Source: Streptomyces sp. NRRL F-525
GTDB lineage: Bacteria; Actinomycetota; Actinomycetes; Streptomycetales; Streptomycetaceae
NCBI RefSeq assembly: GCF_000716605.1
Contig: NZ_JNXE01000006.1
Location: 186,001-250,000 of the forward strand
DNA: 64,000 bases
Direction of reading: 5' to 3'
Below the pieces are notes generated by a model. That model saw only the letters and a list, made by a program, of their open reading frames with translations, was not told where the DNA came from and searched no databases. The translations under genes and the position numbers were made by a program. This document shows positions 25,632-34,695 of this stretch, one piece after another (the stretch's first letter is position 1; every line of letters begins with the position of its first letter).

Positions 25632-26276
25632 ATGGGGGACGACGTGGCGAGACCCGCTGAGGGACGGCAACCGGCGGCCCCGGTCTCGCGCGGCCAGATC
25701 GCCCGCCGGGTCCGCATCCTCCGCGCCGCCTCCGAACTCGGCGCCCGCGAGGGCCTCGCCAGCGTGCAGATGCACGACGTGGCCAAGGAGGCCGGCGTCG
25801 CCATCGCCACGCTGTACCGCTACTTCCCGTCGAAGCCGTACCTGTTCATGGCGGTCCTGGAGTGGCACATCGAGCAGTACCTCGGCGGCCATGAGAGCGG
25901 TCAGGGGAACGGTCCGGAGAACCTCGCTCGCGCCGACGCGGGCACGGACGCCGCCGCCGAGGTCGCCGAGCTGCTCATCACGCTCAGCGTGAAGCTGCTG
26001 GACAGCCCGCTGCTCGCCTCGGCCGTGGCGCTGTCCTCGTTCACCGAGTACGCGACCGCCGTCCCGGCCCGCATCGACATCGTCGACAGCGCCCTCGGCC
26101 AGGCCATCCTGCGCCTCCTCGGCGCCGACGAGGCCTCGGAGACCGACCGCAGCAGGGCGCGGTTGCTCATCTACGGCTGGTGGGGTCTGTTCGTGGCCAT
26201 GCTCACCGAGGAGATCTCCACCGAGGAGGCGGAGACCAACATGCGCCTGGCCGCCCGGCTGCTCCTCACGCCGTAG
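25632..26276 (+). CDS. TetR-family regulator (1)
   Basis: A 214-residue TetR protein. The HTH lies at about residues 30-65 (SVQMHDVAKEAGVAIATLYRYFPSK, read as consecutive helices 2 and 3). The C-terminal ligand domain is typical in length. It is 24 nt after the C-C hydrolase and probably represses the hydrolase/dioxygenase divergon through the dyad at 24702-24721, with a ring-cleavage intermediate or its CoA ester as inducer. The overall layout recalls KstR-type control of steroid catabolism but orthology is not claimed. Confidence 0.9.
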   Translation: MGDDVARPAEGRQPAAPVSRGQIARRVRILRAASELGAREGLASVQMHDVAKEAGVAIATLYRYFPSKPYLFMAVLEWHIEQYLGGHESGQGNGPENLARADAGTDAAAEVAELLITLSVKLLDSPLLASAVALSSFTEYATAVPARIDIVDSALGQAILRLLGADEASETDRSRARLLIYGWWGLFVAMLTEEISTEEAETNMRLAARLLLTP

Positions 26277-26371
26277 CCGGCCGTCCGGCGTCCGCGGAGA
26301 ATGTGAAGCAATTCTTACGTCCCCCCGGTCGCGGGGTCATTTCCCGTATTCCGTAGGTAGCTTGGTTCCCG

Positions 26372-26401
26372 TCGGCGGCAGCCCGTTCCTCTTGCCGCCG
26401 A
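26372..26401 (+). promoter_or_regulatory. 5'-leader hairpin before the DM13 gene
   Basis: TCGGCGGCA (26372-26380) pairs perfectly with TGCCGCCGA (26393-26401) around 12 nt, ending 32 nt before the start codon. It could be a leader structure or the terminator of the TetR transcript. Confidence 0.35.
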
Positions 26402-26433
26402 TTCCCAGCGGAATCAAGAACAGGAAGTTCGGC

Positions 26434-26874
26434 ATGCGGAAAATCGGGTTTGTCGGCGTGGCTCTCGTTGCCCTTTCCTTCACGCTCACGGCGTGCGGCG
26501 GGTCCGACAACAGCGACTCCACCTCGAAAGCGGCACCCACCATGTCGGCCACGAAGGCGGCTGTGCAGTCGGCGGACAGGACGGGAATGTTCGCGGGCCT
26601 CAACGGCAAGAAGGTGACCGGCGCCGCGAAGGTGGGCGGTTCGGGTGTCACGCTCTCCGGCTTCTCCTCCGACGAGGGTCCGGACCTGCACGTCTACCTC
26701 ACGAACGGCACGGATGAGGCTGCCGTGTCGGCGGGCAAGCAGCTCGGAGCCGTCAAGTTCGATGAGAAGTCCCAGATGTTCGCGCTCAACGGCGTCGACG
26801 CGTCCATGTACACCAACGTGGTCATCCACTGCGACAAGGCGAAGGCGGTATTCGGCGCCGCGAAACTGTCATGA
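26434..26874 (+). CDS. DM13-domain lipoprotein
   Basis: A 146-residue lipoprotein: signal peptide with lipobox LTAC (Cys21), a short Ser/Thr-rich linker, then a DM13 domain from about residue 50. The DM13 core is visible as GKKVTGAAKV, LSGFSSDEGPDLHVYLTNG and the C-terminal YTNVVIHCDKAKAVFGAA with its conserved Cys. DM13 domains have been proposed to act in redox or electron transfer. It is coupled by ATGA to a DoxX-like membrane protein. Confidence 0.88.
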   Translation: MRKIGFVGVALVALSFTLTACGGSDNSDSTSKAAPTMSATKAAVQSADRTGMFAGLNGKKVTGAAKVGGSGVTLSGFSSDEGPDLHVYLTNGTDEAAVSAGKQLGAVKFDEKSQMFALNGVDASMYTNVVIHCDKAKAVFGAAKLS

Positions 26875-27380
26875 AGACGTTCTTTTCGCGCACGACTCTG
26901 ATCGCGGCGGCTGTCGTCGGCGCGATCAGAGTCGCCCTCGGTGTTCTCTGGCTCCATGAGGGGACGTTGAAATACCGGGCGCATTTCGGTGCGGCGGACA
27001 TCCTGCTGGTGGCGAACAGCGCGAAGTCGAACAGTCGGGTTCCGGGCTTTTTCAAAAGCTTCGCGGATTTCGCTCTCGCCGGCTGGCCGCATTTCTTCGG
27101 CTTCGCGATGCCTCTTCTGGAGACAACGCTGGGCGTCGTCCTCGTGATGGGGGTGTTCTCGCTGCCCGCGGCTCTGATGTCCGCCTTCACACTGCTGACG
27201 TACTGGAGCGCGGACCAGCTCATCACCGAGTATCCGGTGATGGCCGCCCTCTCGACGGTGGTCATCGCCTGGCCGCTGCTGGCCTCACGCTTCTCCGTGA
27301 CGACTCTCGCGGAGAGGGCGGTGGGCCGAAGGCACCCCGACCTGGTGGTGTTCCAGGAGCCGTTCCGTCGCTGGCTCTGA
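26871..27380 (+). CDS. DoxX-like membrane protein
   Basis: A 169-residue protein with about four hydrophobic segments (near 10-27, 72-90, 92-115 and 120-142). The IRVALGVLWLHEGTLKY start and the FGFAMPLLETTLG loop fit the DoxX/DoxD family. It overlaps the DM13 gene by ATGA, so a lipoprotein plus membrane redox pair at the cell envelope is likely. Function in the catabolic island is unclear. Confidence 0.85.
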   Translation: MKTFFSRTTLIAAAVVGAIRVALGVLWLHEGTLKYRAHFGAADILLVANSAKSNSRVPGFFKSFADFALAGWPHFFGFAMPLLETTLGVVLVMGVFSLPAALMSAFTLLTYWSADQLITEYPVMAALSTVVIAWPLLASRFSVTTLAERAVGRRHPDLVVFQEPFRRWL

Positions 27381-27383
27381 GCG

Positions 27384-28988
27384 TCAGCCCGTAGCGCTCG
27401 CGATGTCGAGCACCGCGAGATACGAGAACGCGACGCTCGAACCGATCGGCGTTCCCGCGCCCGGGTACACGCGTCCCGACATCGCGGCGGCCGTGTTCCC
27501 GGACGCGTACAGCCCCTCGATCGGGGTGCCGTCCGGGCGCAGCACGCGCGCGTGCTCGTCGATCCTCAGTCCGCCCTTGGTGCCGATGTCGGAAGGGAGG
27601 ATGGTCGCCACGTAGTACGGCGGGGTGTCGAGCGGCAGCAGCAGGGGGTTGGGCCAGTCCGGGGTGGGCGGCGCCGGGTAGTTGAGTTCGGGGAGGGCGG
27701 GGAAGCCCAGCACGTGGTGGGCGATCCGGTCCCAGGGTGTCTCGCCGCGGTGGAACCTCTCGTCGACCCCGGTGTGCGCGTAGCCGTTGAACTCCTCGAC
27801 GGTCGCGCGCAGGGCATCGAGCGGTACGTCGATCAGCTTCGCCAACTCCTCAAGAGAATCAGCCCTCTTGAGCGCGCCGGACTCGAACCACTCGGGCCGG
27901 ACCGGCTGGTCGTACGGGCCGCCGAAGCCGTCCCGGTCCAGCTGCCGCTGGTCGATGATCCAGTGGGCGGGGATGTGCGAGACTCCCGTGGTGGTGTGCA
28001 GGCGGACGATCTCGCGGCCCGCCTGGTCGTAGGGGCGGGCCTCGTTGACGAAGCGTTCGCCCGCCGCGTTGACCCAGATGCCGCCCCGGGTGCCCGTGTG
28101 GAAGAGCGGGAGGCCGTCCGGCCACACGAGGCCCGGCACGTACCAGGCGGCGTCGAGCAGGTCGGTCGCGGCGCCGACCGCGATCCCGGCCCGGAGCGCG
28201 TCGCCCGTGTTCCCCGGCGCGCCGTGCGTCCACTCGCTCGCGCGCTCCGGGACCGGCTGGTACTTCTCGCGCAGCTCCTGATCGCGCTCGAAACCGCCGG
28301 CCGCGAGGATCACCCCGCCCGTGGCGCGGAACGTGACCCGCTCGCCGTCGCTCACCGCCTCCACACCGACGACCCTGCCGTCCTCGACGACAAGGCTGTC
28401 GAACGCGGTGTCGAGCCGGAGCGAACCGTGGCCCGTCTCCAGGAAGGCCGCGAGCGTCCGGCCGATCAGCGCGCGGCCGCCGCTGAGGACCGGGCCTTCG
28501 TCACGTCCCCATCGCTCGGCGGGCAGGCAGGTGCGCACCAGCGGGGCGTGCTCGCCGAGTTCGGCGACGGTGACCTGCGGCGGGAAGATGGTGTGGCCCG
28601 CCGAGGAGGCTCCTTCGAGCGCCGGATAGTAGTCCGGCACCGGGCCGTACTCGAACGACCGGAACCACGGGTTCTTCTCCAACTCGTCGATCACCTGCGC
28701 GCCGGCCCGCAGATAGGCGTCCTGAAGTGGCTCCCGGGACGCGTCGTCGACGGCGGTGCGCAGATACGTCCTGGCGTCCTCGACGCTCTCGTCCAGACCG
28801 GCCCGCCGCAGGGGAGCCGAGCCGGGGTACCACAGACCGGCACCGGAGTAGGCGGTCGTGCCGCCGACCCGGTCGGTCTTCTCGACGACGAGCGTGCGCA
28901 GGCCGCGTGACGCCGCGGCGTAGGCACCGACCAGACCCCCGCCCGACCCGACGACGATCACGTCGTAGACGTCCTCGTTGCTGGTCAT
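27384..28988 (-). CDS. KstD-like FAD-dependent dehydrogenase
   Basis: A 534-residue flavoprotein of the fumarate reductase/3-ketosteroid delta1-dehydrogenase family. The Rossmann motif GSGGGLVGAYAAA is at about residue 13, followed by VVEKTDRVGGTTAYSGAGLWYP. The C-terminal YPGAGTPIGSS matches the Tyr-x-x-x-Gly pair (Tyr487/Gly491 of rhodococcal KstD) that binds the 3-keto group. It would desaturate a cyclic ketone next to the carbonyl, supporting a steroid-like or cyclic terpenoid substrate. GAGGAGG precedes the ATG at 28988. Divergent from the hydratase-aldolase operon. Confidence 0.9.
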   Translation of the reverse strand: MTSNEDVYDVIVVGSGGGLVGAYAAASRGLRTLVVEKTDRVGGTTAYSGAGLWYPGSAPLRRAGLDESVEDARTYLRTAVDDASREPLQDAYLRAGAQVIDELEKNPWFRSFEYGPVPDYYPALEGASSAGHTIFPPQVTVAELGEHAPLVRTCLPAERWGRDEGPVLSGGRALIGRTLAAFLETGHGSLRLDTAFDSLVVEDGRVVGVEAVSDGERVTFRATGGVILAAGGFERDQELREKYQPVPERASEWTHGAPGNTGDALRAGIAVGAATDLLDAAWYVPGLVWPDGLPLFHTGTRGGIWVNAAGERFVNEARPYDQAGREIVRLHTTTGVSHIPAHWIIDQRQLDRDGFGGPYDQPVRPEWFESGALKRADSLEELAKLIDVPLDALRATVEEFNGYAHTGVDERFHRGETPWDRIAHHVLGFPALPELNYPAPPTPDWPNPLLLPLDTPPYYVATILPSDIGTKGGLRIDEHARVLRPDGTPIEGLYASGNTAAAMSGRVYPGAGTPIGSSVAFSYLAVLDIASATG

Positions 28989-29103
28989 CCTGACCTCCTC
29001 AGGTGTGCTGACGTTTCTCGACGGCCGAGCGCGGCTCAACGCCACAACCTCCAGCAATGTGCCGGCGACGGTATCGAGCCACTTCGACGGCTCTCGCCGG
29101 TCA

Positions 29104-29118
29104 TCTCGCTGAGCGAGA
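29104..29118. promoter_or_regulatory. perfect dyad TCTCGCT-G-AGCGAGA
   Basis: A 15-bp perfect inverted repeat between the divergent KstD-like gene and the hydratase operon. It is a good operator candidate for the IclR protein at 32187 or for one of the TetR proteins. Confidence 0.55.
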
Positions 29119-29220
29119 CCCGTTGTCCACGCCCGGAGCGAGTCCCGGTGAGCGGAACGCGCGGGACCGCGATCGGGCACGGATGCCCAGGCTGGAGACC
29201 ATCACGAGGTGAGGATGCGA

Positions 29221-30051
29221 ATGACTGACGTCTGGGAACCGAGGGCCGTGGCGGACCGTGAGGCGGCGGTGGCCGAGGCGGTCGTACGACTCGCCCGCGC
29301 GGCCCGTGACCGCCAACCCTGCCCGCCCGTAAGGGACTTGCTCGGCGCGAGCGACATCAGCCTCGCCTACGCCGTCCAACAGCGCGTCGTGGCCGACCGG
29401 ATCGCGGCCGGAGCACGCGTCGTCGGCCGCAAGATCGGGCTGACCTCCGAGGCGGTACAGCGCCAAGTGGGCGTCGACCGGCCCGACTTCGGGGTGCTCC
29501 TCGCCGACATGGACGTCAGCGCACTGCCGGCCGTGCCGAGCGAGCGGCTGCTGCAGCCCCGGGTCGAGGCGGAGATCGCCTTCGTCCTCGCCGCCGACCT
29601 CGACGACGACGGTCTCGACATCGAGCGGGTCCGCTCCGCCGTCGCGTACGCGGTCGCCGCGTTGGAGATCGTGGACAGCCGGGTCGCCGCATGGGACATC
29701 GCGATCACCGACACCGTCGCCGACAACGCGTCCAGCGGCTTGTTCGTACTGGGCGCCGAACAGGTCGAGTTGAAGGCGTTCGAACCCCGGGACGTGACCA
29801 TGCGGCTGTACGCCGACGGCAAGCTCGCGTCGGCCGGCGACGGCACCGCCTGCCTCGGTGACCCGCTCGCCGCGCTGCTCTGGCTGGCGCGCACCGCCCG
29901 GGAGTTCGGCGATCCGCTGCGGGCCGGCCAGGTCGTGCTCTCCGGCGCACTCGGCCCACTCGTCCCCACCCCGCCAGGAACCACCGTACGGGCCGAACTG
30001 ACGGGCCTCGGAACGGTGTCCGCGACCTTCTCACCCAAGGACCGAGGATGA
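29221..30051 (+). CDS. 2-keto-4-pentenoate hydratase (HsaE/BphH/MhpD-like)
   Basis: A 276-residue hydratase that adds water to 2-hydroxypenta-2,4-dienoate to give 4-hydroxy-2-oxovalerate. Family features include [14 protein letters not shown], the acidic metal-site stretch [16 protein letters not shown] and DNASSG. The frame also offers a GTG at 29209 and an ATG at 29215; the ATG at 29221 has GTGAGG 6 nt upstream and is preferred. First gene of a three-gene operon in which every junction overlaps (ATGA, GTGA). Confidence 0.93.
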   Translation: MTDVWEPRAVADREAAVAEAVVRLARAARDRQPCPPVRDLLGASDISLAYAVQQRVVADRIAAGARVVGRKIGLTSEAVQRQVGVDRPDFGVLLADMDVSALPAVPSERLLQPRVEAEIAFVLAADLDDDGLDIERVRSAVAYAVAALEIVDSRVAAWDIAITDTVADNASSGLFVLGAEQVELKAFEPRDVTMRLYADGKLASAGDGTACLGDPLAALLWLARTAREFGDPLRAGQVVLSGALGPLVPTPPGTTVRAELTGLGTVSATFSPKDRG

Positions 30052-30998
30052 CGAAGACCAAGGTGGCCGTCATCGGCTCCGGCAACATCGGAACCGACCT
30101 GATGATCAAGGTGCTACGGCTGTCCGACACCCTGGAGATGGCCGCGATGGTGGGCATCGACCCGGACTCGGACGGCCTCGCCCGCGCCGCGCGCCTGAAG
30201 GTGCCCATCACGCACGAGGGCGTGGACGGGCTGATCCGGATGGACGGCTTCGACGACATCGAGATCGTCTTCGACGCGACCTCGGCGAAGGCCCATGTCG
30301 AGAACGCCAAACGCCTTGCCCCGTACGGGAAACGGCTCGTCGATCTCACTCCCGCCGCGATCGGCCCGTACGTCGTGCCGCCGGTGAACCTCGACGAGCA
30401 CCTCGCCAACGATGTCGACAACCTCAACCTGGTCACCTGCGGCGGCCAGGCCACCATCCCGATCGTGCACGCGGTCAGCCGGATCACACCGGTGCCGTAT
30501 GCCGAGATCGTCGCGTCGATCGCCTCGAAGTCGGCCGGTCCCGGAACCCGGGCCAACATCGACGAGTTCACCGAGACCACGTCCTCCGCGATCGAGAAGG
30601 TGGGCGGTGCCCGGCGGGGCAAGGCGATCATCGTGCTCAACCCGGCCGAACCGCCGCTGATCATGCGGGACACCGTGTACTGCCTGATCGGCGACGCGGA
30701 CCAGGAGCAGGTGCGGGCCTCGGTCGAGGGCATGGTGGACGCCGTCGCCGAGTACGTGCCCGGCTACCGGCTCAAGCAGCAGGTGCAGTTCACCCCGATA
30801 CCGGCCGGCGATCCGATCCACACGCTCTTCAGCGGCGACGCCTCCGAGGTCACCACCAAGGTGTCCGTCTTCCTCGAAGTCGAGGGCGCCGCCCACTACT
30901 TGCCCGCCTACGCCGGCAACCTCGACATCATGACCTCGGCCGCGCTGCGGGTCGCCGAGCGCATCGCCCAGCGCTTCTCCACGGAGGTGACCCGGTGA
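30048..30998 (+). CDS. acetaldehyde dehydrogenase (acylating), HsaG/BphJ-like
   Basis: A 316-residue CoA-acylating aldehyde dehydrogenase that turns the aldehyde from the aldolase into acetyl- or propionyl-CoA. It shows the N-terminal Rossmann motif [10 protein letters not shown] and the catalytic Cys131 in [11 protein letters not shown] (Cys132 in DmpF). In this family it forms a channelling complex with the aldolase encoded by the next gene, which it overlaps by GTGA. Confidence 0.97.
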   Translation: MTKTKVAVIGSGNIGTDLMIKVLRLSDTLEMAAMVGIDPDSDGLARAARLKVPITHEGVDGLIRMDGFDDIEIVFDATSAKAHVENAKRLAPYGKRLVDLTPAAIGPYVVPPVNLDEHLANDVDNLNLVTCGGQATIPIVHAVSRITPVPYAEIVASIASKSAGPGTRANIDEFTETTSSAIEKVGGARRGKAIIVLNPAEPPLIMRDTVYCLIGDADQEQVRASVEGMVDAVAEYVPGYRLKQQVQFTPIPAGDPIHTLFSGDASEVTTKVSVFLEVEGAAHYLPAYAGNLDIMTSAALRVAERIAQRFSTEVTR

Positions 30999-32005
30999 CC
31001 CCCAGGCTCTACGTCCAGGACGTCACGCTGCGGGACGGCATGCACGCCATCCGGCACCGGATCACGATCGCGAACGTGGCCGCCATCAGCGCGGCCCTGG
31101 ACCGGGCGGGCGTGGACGCCATCGAAGTCGCCCACGGCGACGGTCTGTCGGGCGGCAGCCTCAACTACGGCCCCGGCAGCAACACCGACTGGGAGTGGAT
31201 CGAGGCCGCCGCCGGCGCCATCCACCGGGCGACGCTGACGTCCCTGCTGCTCCCCGGCATCGGCACCATCGCCGAACTCAAGCAGGCGTACTCCCTCGGC
31301 GTCCGCTCGGTCCGCGTCGCCACCCACTGCACCGAGGCCGACGTGGCCGCCCAGCACATCGCCACCGCCCGCGAACTCGGCATGGACGTCTCCGGCTTCC
31401 TGATGATGGCCCACATGACCGGCCCCGCCGAACTCGCCCGCCAGGCACGGCTGATGGAGTCCTACGGCGCGCACTGCGTGTACGTCACGGACTCCGGCGG
31501 CCGGCTGACCATGGACGGCGTGCGCGACCGCGTCCGCGCCTACCGCGACGTGCTCGACCCGGACACCCAGATCGGCATCCACGCGCACGAGAACCTCTCC
31601 CTCTCGGTCGCCAACTCGGTGACGGCGGTGGAGGAAGGCGTGACCCGGGTGGACGCGTCCCTGGCTGGACAGGGCGCGGGCGCCGGCAACTGCCCGATCG
31701 AACCGTTCGTCGCCGTCGCCAACCTCCTTGGCTGGGAACACGGTTGTGACCTGTTCGCCCTCCAGGACGCCGCCGACGACCTGGTGCGCCCGCTCCAGGA
31801 CCGCCCGGTGCGCGTCGACCGGGAGACCCTGACCCTCGGCTACGCGGGCGCCTACTCCAGCTTCCTGCGGCACGCCGAGACGGCGGCAGGACAGTACGGC
31901 CTCGACGCCCGCACGATCCTTCAGGAGGTGGGCAGGCGGGGGCTGGTCGGCGGGCAGGAGGACATGATCGTGGACATCGCGCTCGACCTGACGCGCGGCT
32001 GCTGA
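30995..32005 (+). CDS. dmpG: 4-hydroxy-2-oxovalerate aldolase
   Basis: A 336-residue class II aldolase of the DmpG/HsaF/BphI type, splitting 4-hydroxy-2-oxoacids to pyruvate and an aldehyde. The catalytic Arg and metal-binding Asp appear in [12 protein letters not shown] near the N-terminus, [13 protein letters not shown] supplies metal-binding histidines, and GAGNCPIE is conserved. GTG start overlapping the dehydrogenase stop. Ends the meta-cleavage lower pathway and is followed by a strong hairpin. Confidence 0.97.
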   Translation: MTPRLYVQDVTLRDGMHAIRHRITIANVAAISAALDRAGVDAIEVAHGDGLSGGSLNYGPGSNTDWEWIEAAAGAIHRATLTSLLLPGIGTIAELKQAYSLGVRSVRVATHCTEADVAAQHIATARELGMDVSGFLMMAHMTGPAELARQARLMESYGAHCVYVTDSGGRLTMDGVRDRVRAYRDVLDPDTQIGIHAHENLSLSVANSVTAVEEGVTRVDASLAGQGAGAGNCPIEPFVAVANLLGWEHGCDLFALQDAADDLVRPLQDRPVRVDRETLTLGYAGAYSSFLRHAETAAGQYGLDARTILQEVGRRGLVGGQEDMIVDIALDLTRGC

Positions 32006-32019
32006 CCGCACGCCCACGC

Positions 32020-32057
32020 AGTGCCGCCCCCGGTCCGTGCACCGGGGGCGGCACTTT
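32020..32057 (+). terminator. terminator after the aldolase gene
   Basis: Perfect 15-bp stem AGTGCCGCCCCCGGT with ACCGGGGGCGGCACT around a 6-nt loop, followed by TT. Starts 15 nt after the stop. Confidence 0.92.
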
Positions 32058-32186
32058 CGCGCATTGTTTAGACCGGGCGTACCAATAAACTCGTGCACGC
32101 CTCTTGGCCGGGCTCCGACGCCGTTGATACGTTGACGCAGGCGCCGAACTAGAATTGATTTCAGTTTGAGCAGAGAGGCATTGACG

Positions 32187-33011
32187 ATGACGTCTGCCCT
32201 TCGCCTGGACCCGCGATCAGAGGCCGACCGGCATGCGCTGCCGCCGTCGATGATGGAGCGCGTGACGCTGATCATGGACCTCTTCGAGCGGCCCCAGACA
32301 CACCTCACCCTCGAAGTGGTGTCCCGCCGGACTCACCTCCCGCGCTCCACGACCCACCGGATACTCGACCAACTGGTGCGCCTGGACTGGCTGCACCACA
32401 CGGTCGCCGGGTACGCGCTCGGGCCGCGCGCGCTCGGTCTGGGCGGGCGGGAGATCGGGCACAGCACGCTGCGTGCGGCGGCCGCGCCCCAACTCCTCGA
32501 CCTGGCCGTCCGGACGAAGATGGTCGTCCATCTCGCCGTGCTCGACGGCCCGGAGATCTACTACCTCGACAAGGTGGGCGGCCGGGCCGCGGTCGACATC
32601 CCCTCCCGGGTCGGCGGGCGGGCGGTCGCCCACTGCACCGGCCTCGGCAAGGCGATGCTGGCCTGGCTGAGTCCCGAGGAGATCGACGCCCGGTACCAGA
32701 AGGCGATGGAATGCCGCACCTCGCACAGCATCGGCCGACTCGACCTCCTGCACCGGGAGTTGGGCACCGTACGCCGTCGCAACGGGCTGGCGATCGACCG
32801 GGGCGAGTGCTTCCCCGACCTGGGGTGCGTGGGCCTCGCCCTGCGCGGTCCCGACGGCCCGGTCGGCGCGATCTCGGTCGTCGGGGACGGCCGCGCCCCG
32901 CTGGAACTGGTCGCCCCGCTGGTCGTCAACGCCGTACGGGCCGTGTCCGAGGAGCTGTTCGGGGGCGGGGCGGCGTACCGGCGGGAGGAGTTGGAGGCGG
33001 TGCCCTCGTAG
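32187..33011 (+). CDS. IclR-family regulator (1)
   Basis: A 274-residue IclR protein: winged HTH at about 30-80 (VVSRRTHLPRSTTHRILDQL, residues in order) and a C-terminal effector domain with GGRAVAHCTGLGKAMLAWLSPEE. The ATG at 32187 has AGAGAGG at 32172-32178. Located after the aldolase terminator, it is a likely controller of the meta-cleavage operon and the KstD-like gene. Its own promoter region (32058-32186) is A+T-richer than its surroundings. Confidence 0.92.
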   Translation: MTSALRLDPRSEADRHALPPSMMERVTLIMDLFERPQTHLTLEVVSRRTHLPRSTTHRILDQLVRLDWLHHTVAGYALGPRALGLGGREIGHSTLRAAAAPQLLDLAVRTKMVVHLAVLDGPEIYYLDKVGGRAAVDIPSRVGGRAVAHCTGLGKAMLAWLSPEEIDARYQKAMECRTSHSIGRLDLLHRELGTVRRRNGLAIDRGECFPDLGCVGLALRGPDGPVGAISVVGDGRAPLELVAPLVVNAVRAVSEELFGGGAAYRREELEAVPS

Positions 33012-33024
33012 CCGGGCGGGTGGG

Positions 33025-33924
33025 TCAGGCCGCCGTGGGGTGCACGGAGAGCAGGTCCGCGAGGTCGACGCGGGTCAGGAACTCGCGGCGGATGCGGTCG
33101 GCCACGGCGGAGACCACCTCGGAGCCGTCCTCGGCCGGGTCGATGTGCACCCGGTACGGACGCTGCCCGGAGGGGAGCGCGACGATGCGGGCGATCTCGT
33201 CCGAGACCAATGAGGCGTCCGTGCCCTCGGGCTCCAACGCGGCGAGTTTCTCGGCGACTTGGCTCATCAGACCGGTGTACCGCGTCTCGTACTCCGCCTC
33301 GACCTTGTCGTCCGCCGGGTGCCCGGAGTGGGCGAAGTGGTTCGTGCCGCTGGTGAACGAACCGGGCACCACGATGGACGTCTCCACACCCCAACGGGCA
33401 AGCTCGGCCGCGTAACTGACGGCGAGGGAGTCCATGGCGGCCTTGGCGGCGAAGTACGGCGCGAGATACGGCGGGGTGCCGCCCTTGACGCTCGAACTCG
33501 ACACCCAGATCACCAGACCCCGGCCGGCCTCGCGCAGATGGGGCAGCGCGGCGCGGTTGACCCGCTGGGTGGAGAGGACGTTGACGTCGTACAGCTCGGC
33601 GAGCTGTTCCGGCGTGAAGGCCTCGGCCGGTCCGGTGACCATGTGGCCGGCGTTGTGGATCAGGACGTCGATACGGCCGTGCTCGGAGACGACCTGGTCG
33701 ATCGCCGCGTCGACGGAGGACTGCGCGTTCACGTCGAGTTCTATGGAGCGCAGGTCGACGCCGTGTTCCTTGGCGTAGGCGGCGGCCGCCTGGACCTGGG
33801 GCGCGTTACGAGTCCCGGTCTGGCGCATGCCGGCGTAGACGGTGTCGCCCCGGCGCGCGAGCGTGCGGGCGGTGAGGGCGCCGAAGCCGCTGGAGGCGCC
33901 GGTGATCACGACGATGTTGTTCAT
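33025..33924 (-). CDS. SDR-family oxidoreductase
   Basis: A 299-residue classical SDR with TGASSGFG at about residue 10, NAG in HNAGHMV, Ser in VSSSSVKG and catalytic YFAAK. It is longer than usual at the C-terminus, like the 17-beta-HSD-like SDRs of actinomycetes. The ATG at 33924 has AAGGAG 8 nt upstream; the GTG at 33933 overlaps that site. Last gene of a TetR-SDR-SDR operon. Substrate unknown. Confidence 0.9.
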   Translation of the reverse strand: MNNIVVITGASSGFGALTARTLARRGDTVYAGMRQTGTRNAPQVQAAAAYAKEHGVDLRSIELDVNAQSSVDAAIDQVVSEHGRIDVLIHNAGHMVTGPAEAFTPEQLAELYDVNVLSTQRVNRAALPHLREAGRGLVIWVSSSSVKGGTPPYLAPYFAAKAAMDSLAVSYAAELARWGVETSIVVPGSFTSGTNHFAHSGHPADDKVEAEYETRYTGLMSQVAEKLAALEPEGTDASLVSDEIARIVALPSGQRPYRVHIDPAEDGSEVVSAVADRIRREFLTRVDLADLLSVHPTAA

Positions 33925-33951
33925 GGGGTTCACTCCTTGAAGGGGGGTGGC

Positions 33952-34695
33952 TCAGGCCAGCCCGCCGTTGGCGAACAGCACCTGGCCGTTGATCCAGCGG
34001 GCCGGGCCCGCGAGGAAGGCGACCGACTCCGCGATGTCGTCCGGGGCGCCGAGGCGCTCCAGCGGGGCGGCCTTGGCGAGGTTCTGGACCGTCGCCTCGT
34101 CCTTGCCGTCGAGGAAGAGGGAGGTCGCGGTGGGGCCGGGGGCGACCGTGTTGACGGTGATGTCCTTGCCGCGCAGTTCGCGGGCCAGGACGAGGGTCAT
34201 CGCCTCGACCGCGGCCTTGCTCGCCACGTATCCGCCGTACGTCGGGAACTTGGTGCGGGTGACGGTGGTGGAGAAGTTGATGATCGCGCCGCCGCTGCGC
34301 ACCCGGCGGGCCGCCTGCTGGGAGACGACGAACGTGCCGCGGATGTTGGTGCGGTGCATGCGGTCGAGATCGTCGAGATTCATGGTCGCGATGGGCGAAA
34401 GGACCATGATCCCGGCGGTGTTGACGACCACGTCGATGCCGCCGAACTCCGCCTCGACCGCGTCGAAGGCGGCGGCCATCTCCTGCTCGTCGGCCACGTC
34501 GCCGCCGACCGGGATCGCCCGGCCGCCGGCCGCGGTGATCGCGGCGACCGTCTCGTCGGCGCGGGACTTGTTGCCCGCGTAGTGCACGCCGACCGCGATG
34601 CCGTCCTGGGCGAGGCGCTCGGCGACCGCGCGGCCGATGCCGCCGGAGCCGCCGGTGATCAGGGCGACGCGGGTGGGGGTGTGGGTGTCAGTCAT
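33952..34695 (-). CDS. SDR-family oxidoreductase
   Basis: A 247-residue SDR with TGGSGGIG, NTAG, Ser in NFSTTVTR and YVASK, resembling 3-oxoacyl-reductase-type SDRs. Its start overlaps the TetR stop by 8 nt and the second SDR follows 27 nt later. A reductase role against ketones or aldehydes controlled by the TetR protein is the simplest reading. Confidence 0.9.
   Translation of the reverse strand: MTDTHTPTRVALITGGSGGIGRAVAERLAQDGIAVGVHYAGNKSRADETVAAITAAGGRAIPVGGDVADEQEMAAAFDAVEAEFGGIDVVVNTAGIMVLSPIATMNLDDLDRMHRTNIRGTFVVSQQAARRVRSGGAIINFSTTVTRTKFPTYGGYVASKAAVEAMTLVLARELRGKDITVNTVAPGPTATSLFLDGKDEATVQNLAKAAPLERLGAPDDIAESVAFLAGPARWINGQVLFANGGLA

Noticed and set aside
32132..32159. TTGACG with TAGAAT as an IclR promoter
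   Set aside because: Spacing between the hexamers is only about 12 nt, too short for a sigma-70-type promoter.
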